36,118 nt of DNA from Candidatus Krumholzibacteriia bacterium (lineage in GTDB: Bacteria; Krumholzibacteriota; Krumholzibacteriia; Krumholzibacteriales; Krumholzibacteriaceae), in assembly GCA_023131975.1 (NCBI GenBank), contig JAGLYV010000119.1, positions 1 through 36,118 on the forward strand. The letters run 5' to 3'. The position numbers and the translations under genes are program-made. The notes under the pieces were generated by a model that was given only the letters and a program-made list of their open reading frames with translations, was not told the origin of the DNA and made no database searches. How positions within the stretch are numbered: position 1 is the first letter of the stretch; each line of letters starts with the position of its first letter. Positions 30,989-36,118 of this stretch are shown piece by piece.

Positions 30989-32740
30989 CTATCCTCTGCC
31001 CGGAACGACACGGGTACTGTCTGAAGGCACGCCCCCACTTCCCCACATCCACCTTCTCATCCTCTCGAATTTCTCTCTTCGCACCATTTCCAGGATGGCA
31101 GGCCTGAAATTACCATCCAGTGTATACTTCTTTTCCTTTTCCACACTTCCCCTGTCGACAGGAACAGGTGGCTGGACGGGCCGCATCCCCGGCCTTTTTC
31201 CGTCCGGGATCTGCCCGGCCTCTTTCCCCGCGGCTGCCAGACTGATGCTGTCCACCATTGCCGTTTCTTTCCTGCGCCGCATGTCCGCGGCTATCGCCGC
31301 GGTATCGGCCATAGCCGAATCTATATACGACTCGAATGAAACCGCGAGCTCATCGAATCCTGTCGCGTAAAGCTGCGAGAGGGCACCCTTTGCCTGGGGC
31401 GACCGTGGATATCTCTCGATCACTTCACTGAACGCTTTGGCAGCCTTCAGTGAGTCCCCGACTTCCTTCCTGTATATCCACCCGACCGCGTAAGCCGCCA
31501 TCGGAGCATATTGTGATTGAGGAAAACTGTCGATCACCGACCGGTAGTTCGAGATTGCGGGGAGGATCTCTCCGAGCCTGGTCAACTGGATCTCCGCCTC
31601 TTCAAACTGCTTCCCGGCCTGCTGATCGGAGGTGCTTTCGCCGCCCTCCGTGTTCCGCAGTTCAAGGAGTTTTCGTATGCTCGAAGCCTTCAGCGTCGAA
31701 ACAGCAGCGAATTCGGAACTGGACGACTCTTTTCCGACCATTTCGAAAGCATTCTGCGCCAACTGAAGGGAATCGAGTCGCTCGTGATAGATCTTGCCCA
31801 GCCTGTAGTAGCCTTCCGCTGAATAGTTCGAATGAGGAAATTTCTTTACGATCGTCTCGTATTTACTCATGGCCGTATCGAGAGAATCCATACAGATATA
31901 TGACGAAGCGAGGCCCAGCCAGACCGGGCCCTCATCCTTTACTCTCGGCACGTCCGGAAGGATATCTTCGTATAACCTGAGAGCTTCATTACACTTCCCG
32001 ATCTTTACATAACAGTCCGCAAGGGCAAGGGTGATATCGTACCGCAACTGCCACTTAAGACCCTTTCTCAGCAACCCTGAATAACTCTGTGCCGCGTTCT
32101 CCCAGTCTTCAAACAGGTAATAAAGCCTGGCGCTCTTCAGCATCGATTCCTCGACGATCTCTCTCTTGTCAGTCGATTCAGCCACCCTGGAATAGAATGC
32201 CAGAGCTTCCTGGTCCTTACCAAGTTCGAGTTTGGTGTCGCCAGCCAGAAACAGGACCATGTAACTGATCTCGTGGTCCGGGTATCCCTCGATGTATCGT
32301 TCCAGATAGAGAAGAGCCTGATTGTACTCATGTCTCTCGTAACTGGTCAGCGCCAGCCAGTAGAGCGCGTGAGGTACATATTCACTTTCGGGAAAATTTG
32401 TGGTGAGTTCCAGAAATTTCCTCGACCCCTTCGAGTATTCCTTCTGTTTGACCAGAGCCTTTCCCATCAGAAAGACCGCATCGTCCACCCAGCTGCTTCC
32501 AGGATGGTCCCGGAGCACCTTCGAACATTTGATGACTACCTGGGAATATTTCTCTTTCGCGCCCCTGTTATCGGCGCTGCTCGATTCTGCCTCCATCTCT
32601 TCCGCTTCACCATACAATCTGCGCGCGTTGTACATCTTATTGAAGTAGACACAGGAGGGCAGGATCGCGACAACCAGAGCGGCTATCACGGCCCGCAGGA
32701 AAACAGACGGAATCTTCCCTGTGCTCAACACAATCCCCAT
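30989..32740 (-). CDS. TPR-repeat lipoprotein inside the pyrimidine operon
   Basis: 583 residues. The N-terminal hydrophobic stretch ends in the lipobox AILPSC (Cys30), so it is likely lipid-anchored in the envelope. Residues about 60-480 are tetratricopeptide-type helical repeats (VDDAVFLMGKALVKQKEYSKGSRKF, ALYWLALTSYERHEYNQALLYLERYIEGYP, YYRLGKIYHERLDSLQLAQNAF, AYAVGWIYRKEVGDSLKAAKAFSEVIERYP). Such proteins act as scaffolds, as in BamD-type outer-membrane assembly or tol-pal-like systems. The C-terminal part is rich in Pro, Arg and Lys (VQPPVPVDRG), with no known domain. ATG 32740 lacks a good ribosome site; TTG codons a few residues later could be the true start. It sits between pyrC (39 bases) and pyrK with no link to pyrimidines. 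Function not identified. Confidence 0.85.
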   Translation of the reverse strand: MGIVLSTGKIPSVFLRAVIAALVVAILPSCVYFNKMYNARRLYGEAEEMEAESSSADNRGAKEKYSQVVIKCSKVLRDHPGSSWVDDAVFLMGKALVKQKEYSKGSRKFLELTTNFPESEYVPHALYWLALTSYERHEYNQALLYLERYIEGYPDHEISYMVLFLAGDTKLELGKDQEALAFYSRVAESTDKREIVEESMLKSARLYYLFEDWENAAQSYSGLLRKGLKWQLRYDITLALADCYVKIGKCNEALRLYEDILPDVPRVKDEGPVWLGLASSYICMDSLDTAMSKYETIVKKFPHSNYSAEGYYRLGKIYHERLDSLQLAQNAFEMVGKESSSSEFAAVSTLKASSIRKLLELRNTEGGESTSDQQAGKQFEEAEIQLTRLGEILPAISNYRSVIDSFPQSQYAPMAAYAVGWIYRKEVGDSLKAAKAFSEVIERYPRSPQAKGALSQLYATGFDELAVSFESYIDSAMADTAAIAADMRRRKETAMVDSISLAAAGKEAGQIPDGKRPGMRPVQPPVPVDRGSVEKEKKYTLDGNFRPAILEMVRREKFERMRRWMWGSGGVPSDSTRVVPGRG

Positions 32741-32779
32741 TCTTGGGTGGTCAGATCGTTCACCGGTCGACTTACGATA

Positions 32780-34081
32780 TCAGGATACATCTTCAAGGTA
32801 CTTTCCCTCAAGGAAAACTCCTTTGACCCTTCCCTTGAACTTCTTCCCGATAAGCGGCGAGTTGTACGACCGGGACCTGATCATCTGTTTTTCGAATACC
32901 CATTCCTCGTCAGGATCGATCAGGACAAAGTCCGCCAGCTCTCCCTGCTTCATCCTCCCGCCGGGAAAGCCCATGATAGAGGCCGGGCTGGAAGTCATAA
33001 GCCTGATCAGATCGATGAGCTCTATGTCACCGTTCTTTACAAGCTCGGTATTGAGCTGGGGAAAGGCTGTCTGAAGGCCCAGCATTCCCGGAGGCGCGAA
33101 ATTGAACTCCACCTGCTTGTCGATCTCGTTGTGCGGCGCGTGATCGGTGGCCACACAGTCGATAGTCCCATCCCTGAGAGCCGCTTTCAAAGCCGAGATG
33201 TCCGCGGCGCTCCGGAGCGGAGGGTTGACCTTCAAATTGCGGTCATAAGTCTCCAGCATCGTCTCGTCGAGAGTCAGGTGATGCGGAGTGACCTCTGCCG
33301 TAACGGCTATCCCCTTCTTTTTTGCTTTCTTTACAAGGTCCACACCGCCGGCAGTCGATATATGCGCTATATGCAGGTGCGCGCCCGTAAGCTCCGCGAG
33401 CTTGATGTCCCTCGCGATCGCTATCTCTTCACTCGCCGAGTGAGCCCCCTTCAACCCCAGCCTGGTCGATACGAATCCCTCGTTCATCTGCGAATCGGCC
33501 GTAAGGTATGGGTCTTCACAATGAGATATGACAGGCATACCCAGCACTCGCGCGTACTCGAGAGCCGCCCTCAGGACCTTGCTGTCCGAGATGTATTTCC
33601 CGTCATCGCTGAGAGCCACCGCTCCCGACCGCTTCAGATGAAAGAACTCCGTTATCTCTCTGCCTTCCAGTCCCTTCGTGACGGCTCCCGTCACATACAC
33701 CCTGCAATGTCCTGACTCTTCGGCCCTTCTCGTTATATATTCCACGACACTCGGGTCATCGACGACAGGATCGGTGTTGGCCATACAGAGGATAGAAGTG
33801 TATCCCCCCGCGACCGCGGCAGCCGTACCTGATTCGATCGTCTCCTTATCTTCAAAACCCGGTTCTCTCAGGTGTGTGTGGATATCGATAAACCCGGGAG
33901 CCAGCACGAGGCCTCCCGCGTCAAACACGGGCAGTTCCGTTTCGGGCGATTTCTGCCAGACGATCCCGGCTATCATACCTTTCTGGATCAAAACCGATCC
34001 AGCCCGTATCTTCCCCGCCTCCGGATCTGCGACCTTCGCCCCGGAAATCCAGAATTCTCTTTTATCTTTCCAACTCGTCAT
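32780..34081 (-). CDS. pyrC: Dihydroorotase
   Basis: Closes N-carbamoyl-aspartate to dihydroorotate. A 433-residue amidohydrolase with the metal-binding opening APGFIDIHTHLREPGFEDKETIESGT, GAVALSDDG, PVISHCEDPYL, HLHIAHISTAGGVDLVKKAK, VTPHHLTLDE, NPPLRSAAD and CVATDHAPH, followed by GMLGLQTAFPQL and the C-terminal small beta domain GELADFVLIDPDEEW. All are intact. This is the longer, type I dihydroorotase group often paired with pyrB. I start at ATG 34081 because GAGGA sits six bases before it, while TTG 34087 overlaps that site. It follows pyrB by 19 bases. Confidence 0.96.
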   Translation of the reverse strand: MTSWKDKREFWISGAKVADPEAGKIRAGSVLIQKGMIAGIVWQKSPETELPVFDAGGLVLAPGFIDIHTHLREPGFEDKETIESGTAAAVAGGYTSILCMANTDPVVDDPSVVEYITRRAEESGHCRVYVTGAVTKGLEGREITEFFHLKRSGAVALSDDGKYISDSKVLRAALEYARVLGMPVISHCEDPYLTADSQMNEGFVSTRLGLKGAHSASEEIAIARDIKLAELTGAHLHIAHISTAGGVDLVKKAKKKGIAVTAEVTPHHLTLDETMLETYDRNLKVNPPLRSAADISALKAALRDGTIDCVATDHAPHNEIDKQVEFNFAPPGMLGLQTAFPQLNTELVKNGDIELIDLIRLMTSSPASIMGFPGGRMKQGELADFVLIDPDEEWVFEKQMIRSRSYNSPLIGKKFKGRVKGVFLEGKYLEDVS

Positions 34082-34100
34082 TTTCAATCCTCGTCTCCGT

Positions 34101-35057
34101 TCAGTTCTCGTTCAATTCCGTGTCATCGACCTTGCCCCCCGCGATAAGGAACAGAACAGCCATCCTCACCGCGACACCGTTAGTCACCTGCGGAAGGATG
34201 ACAGCCTGCTCGCTATCGGCCACTTCCTGCGCGATCTCGACTCCCCTGTTCATCGGTCCCGGATGCATCACGATGCAGTCGTCCGGTGCCAGGGAGAGCA
34301 CATCGCTGGTGACTCCGAAAACCTCGAAATATTCGCGGCTGCTTGGGAACAGCCTGATGCTCTGCCTCTCCAACTGGATCCGCAGTATATTTATGGCGTC
34401 TGCTTCGCTGACGGCCTTTTCCAGGTCGTATTCCAGTTTCACGCCGCCCTCACCGAGTTTTTCTATCTCCATCGGCATCATCGTCGGCGGGCCGCAGACA
34501 GTGACTTTTGCTCCCATCTTCGTCAGGCCCCAGATATTCGACCTGGCCACCCGGCTGTGCATGATGTCACCAATGATCGTCACTTTTTTTCCATTGAGAG
34601 TCCCCCATCGTTCCCTCAGGGTCATCATGTCGAGCAGAGCCTGGGTCGGATGAGCGTGTTGCCCGTCTCCGGCGTTGACAATCGAGACGTCGAGAAATTC
34701 GGATGCGAATTTGTGCGCCCCCGAAGATCCGTGCCTCATCACCACGATATCCACCTTCATCGCCTTGATATTCTCGAGGGTATCCCTGAGGGTCTCCCCC
34801 TTCTTCACGGATGATGTGGCCTTAGAGAAATTGATGATGTCCGCGCTCAGTCGTTTTTCGGCCAGCTCGAAACTCATCTTCGTTCGCGTACTCGGCTCAT
34901 AGAAAACATTCGCGATGGTGACCCCCCTGAGGGCAGGTACCTTTTTTATCTTTCTCCCCAGGACTTCCTTGAAATTATCCGCAGTATCAAGAATGAGTTT
35001 TATCTGTTCCGATGTAAGTTCCTCAAGTCCGAGGAGATCTTTTCTGTTGAATTGCAC
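34101..35057 (-). CDS. pyrB: Aspartate carbamoyltransferase catalytic subunit
   Basis: First committed step of pyrimidine synthesis, joining carbamoyl phosphate and aspartate. 318 residues with the carbamoyl-phosphate site FYEPSTRTKMSFELAEKRL near residue 54, SSVKKGETLRDT, MRHGSSGAHKFA, the NAGDGQHAHPTQALLD motif near 130, GDIMHSRVARSN, ILRIQLERQ and MHPGPMNRGVEI. All active-site blocks are present. GTG 35057 has AAGGAGG nine bases upstream. No pyrI regulatory chain is present in the window. The gap of 49 bases from pyrR contains no terminator, so they share a transcript. Confidence 0.97.
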   Translation of the reverse strand: MQFNRKDLLGLEELTSEQIKLILDTADNFKEVLGRKIKKVPALRGVTIANVFYEPSTRTKMSFELAEKRLSADIINFSKATSSVKKGETLRDTLENIKAMKVDIVVMRHGSSGAHKFASEFLDVSIVNAGDGQHAHPTQALLDMMTLRERWGTLNGKKVTIIGDIMHSRVARSNIWGLTKMGAKVTVCGPPTMMPMEIEKLGEGGVKLEYDLEKAVSEADAINILRIQLERQSIRLFPSSREYFEVFGVTSDVLSLAPDDCIVMHPGPMNRGVEIAQEVADSEQAVILPQVTNGVAVRMAVLFLIAGGKVDDTELNEN

Positions 35058-35106
35058 CTAACGTTACCTCCTTCCGGCAGCGTTCGCCCAATGCTGTACA
35101 AGGGCG

Positions 35107-35934
35107 TTATTTCTTTCTGGATTTACCTGCAGTCTTCTTCGTCACTGTTTTTGTTTTTATCTTCGATTTAGCCTTTGTCTTTGCTTTTGTCTTCGGCTTT
35201 GTTTTTGATTTCACCTTTGTCTTCAATTTCGTCTTTGTTTTCGACCTGGCCTTTGTCTTCACCTTTGCCCTGGCACCGGTCTTCGCCTTTGCCTTTTTCC
35301 CCGCGCCTTTTTTGTTACCCGTCCCGGGCTTCGCCGCAGCCATCTTCTTTTTGCTTCCAGCTGCTTTCGCTGCCACTGGACTGTCTGCCGGAACGACGTC
35401 GCTCAACACGACCTGCTCCTCACCATCTATCTCGGCGAGCAGCACTTCGACCGTCTCGTTATTCGAGGTCGGCACATTCTTCCCCACAAAATCGGCCCTG
35501 ATCGGATATTCCCTGTGTCCCCTGTCGACAAGTACGGCAAGCTGAATAGATCTGGGGCGGCCGAAATCCACGAGTTCGTCAAGTGCGGCCCTGACCGTTC
35601 GGCCGGTGAAAAGGACATCATCGACAAGAATGATCATCTTGTCCGTTATATCCTCATTGATCTCCGTTTTCCCCACCACCGGGGCGCTGGCGATCATCTG
35701 GACGTCATCCCTGTAAAGCGTAATATCCAGCGCGCCGACAGGGATCCTGGTGCCCTCAAATTTCTCGATAGCCCTGGCTATCCTCTCGGCAAGCGGCACA
35801 CCTCTCTTCCTGATGCCAACGAGGATCAACCCCTCGACCCCCCTGTTCCGCTCGACGATCTCATGCGCGATCCTCATGATAGTACGCCTCATCTGCTGCG
35901 TATCCATGACGATCGCCTTCTTAAGTTTTTTCAA
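35107..35934 (-). CDS. pyrR: PyrR (pyrimidine regulator/uracil phosphoribosyltransferase) with long lysine-rich C-terminal tail
   Basis: PyrR senses UMP/UTP and binds the pyr leader RNA to control transcription; many also have uracil phosphoribosyltransferase activity. Residues 1-184 are an ordinary Pyr[51 protein letters not shown], the PRPP loop [19 protein letters not shown] near 102-119, and [23 protein letters not shown]. Residues about 185-275 are an added tail of Lys, Thr, Ala and Arg with repeating K-T/A/S-K units (net strongly positive), not found in standard PyrR of about 180 residues. TTG 35934 has GGGAGG five bases upstream and its N-terminus matches the family better than the later ATG 35907. 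It is the first gene of the operon, directly after an attenuator-like leader. Confidence 0.93.
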   Translation of the reverse strand: MKKLKKAIVMDTQQMRRTIMRIAHEIVERNRGVEGLILVGIRKRGVPLAERIARAIEKFEGTRIPVGALDITLYRDDVQMIASAPVVGKTEINEDITDKMIILVDDVLFTGRTVRAALDELVDFGRPRSIQLAVLVDRGHREYPIRADFVGKNVPTSNNETVEVLLAEIDGEEQVVLSDVVPADSPVAAKAAGSKKKMAAAKPGTGNKKGAGKKAKAKTGARAKVKTKARSKTKTKLKTKVKSKTKPKTKAKTKAKSKIKTKTVTKKTAGKSRKK

Positions 35935-35960
35935 GAAGACCTCCCGGGGTAAGATGATAC

Positions 35961-35991
35961 TAAAAAAATACCTGCCGGACGGAGAGGCAGG
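35961..35991 (-). terminator. Leader terminator of the pyr operon (attenuator)
   Basis: On the minus strand CCTGCC-(9-base loop)-GGCAGG is followed by TATTTTTTTAG, a classical intrinsic terminator 27 bases before pyrR. Sitting between promoter and first gene, it is expected to be conditional. Confidence 0.8.
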
Positions 35992-36046
35992 AAAGGTTTG
36001 AACGTATGAATGTCCTTTTCGATCCCTTCCTGGTCTCCCGGACCAG
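35988..36046 (-). promoter_or_regulatory. PyrR-type attenuator: competing hairpins in the leader
   Basis: An upstream hairpin CTGGTC-CGGGA-GACCAG (36046-36030, perfect six-base stem) has a loop resembling the CNGNGA of PyrR-binding loops (CCGGGA). The overlapping segment CAGGAAGG (36032-36025) can instead pair with CCTTTCCTG (35996-35988), which includes the 5' arm of the terminator, making an antiterminator. PyrR bound to the first hairpin would block this pairing and let the terminator form. This logic is as known in Bacillus; here it is read from base pairing only. Confidence 0.6.
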
Positions 36047-36069
36047 ATTAAAAGGCTTCGTCTGGAGAG

Positions 36070-36098
36070 ATACTAACCGATGTAGGATCGCTATGCAA
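36070..36098 (-). promoter_or_regulatory. Candidate promoter of the pyr operon
   Basis: Minus strand TTGCAT (36098-36093), 17-base spacer, TAGTAT (36075-36070). Both boxes are imperfect, but the position, about 130 bases before pyrR, fits the leader. Confidence 0.45.
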
Positions 36099-36118
36099 TA
36101 TCTTTTTGTGACTGACCG

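Noticed and set aside
1-36118. CRISPR array, tRNA or rRNA genes, insertion sequences
   Set aside because: No regularly spaced repeats, no cloverleaf-like sequence noticed by eye, and no transposase-like protein in any frame.

Overview
This window is a dense, almost wholly minus-strand stretch of a bacterial chromosome, moderately GC-rich. It holds about 30 protein genes in tightly packed, often overlapping operons and one plus-strand gene. The organism is a diderm: it has an LptD-type LPS assembly protein, lipoproteins and polysaccharide export genes. A PorX-like response regulator (receiver plus PglZ/alkaline-phosphatase-type domain) beside a two-TM histidine kinase points to the FCB/Bacteroidota side of the tree or a related candidate phylum. 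I cannot name the species. I see no tRNA, rRNA, CRISPR array or insertion sequence.

Reading in the direction of minus-strand transcription (high to low coordinates): 36118-27056 is a pyrimidine operon. It starts with a promoter, a leader with competing hairpins and a terminator (a PyrR-type attenuator), then pyrR (with an unusual lysine-rich tail), pyrB, pyrC, a TPR lipoprotein, pyrK, pyrD, pyrF and an ArsB/NhaD-type permease. 27049-25814 holds the lone plus-strand gene, an exported protein made of three repeats, unrecognised. 25813-25440 is a structured divergent region with a strong minus-strand promoter (TTGACC-16-TATAAT), a large imperfect inverted repeat and a GC-rich leader hairpin. 25439-17142 is a surface-polysaccharide cluster: two GMD/RMD-type sugar-nucleotide enzymes, ugd, rmlB, wecB, a flippase and a WecA-type initiating transferase.

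17048-9504 mixes housekeeping and signalling genes: a degenerate HemC-like protein, serS, a histidine kinase and PorX-like regulator, the t6A/RimI cluster tsaE-tsaB-rimI, and a purine nucleoside phosphorylase. 9342-2159 carries accD-folC-ROK kinase-lptD. 1936-1640 is a single HU gene with its own consensus promoter and intrinsic terminator. 1533-151 encodes a lipoprotein with a 5'-nucleotidase-like domain and four c-type heme motifs. It is interrupted in frame by one TGA at the position where, from memory, relatives carry the second Cys of a PCGC motif; a SECIS-like hairpin follows, so selenocysteine is a serious possibility. A partial exported-protein gene overlaps its end and runs off the window.

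The observations most worth following up are the in-frame UGA, the HemC-like protein lacking the dipyrromethane-cofactor cysteine, the oversized LptD with an inserted domain, the PyrR lysine-rich tail with its attenuator, and the triplicated plus-strand protein with its structured divergent promoter region. Start codons were chosen by Shine-Dalgarno position and family N-termini. Six genes appear to use TTG.
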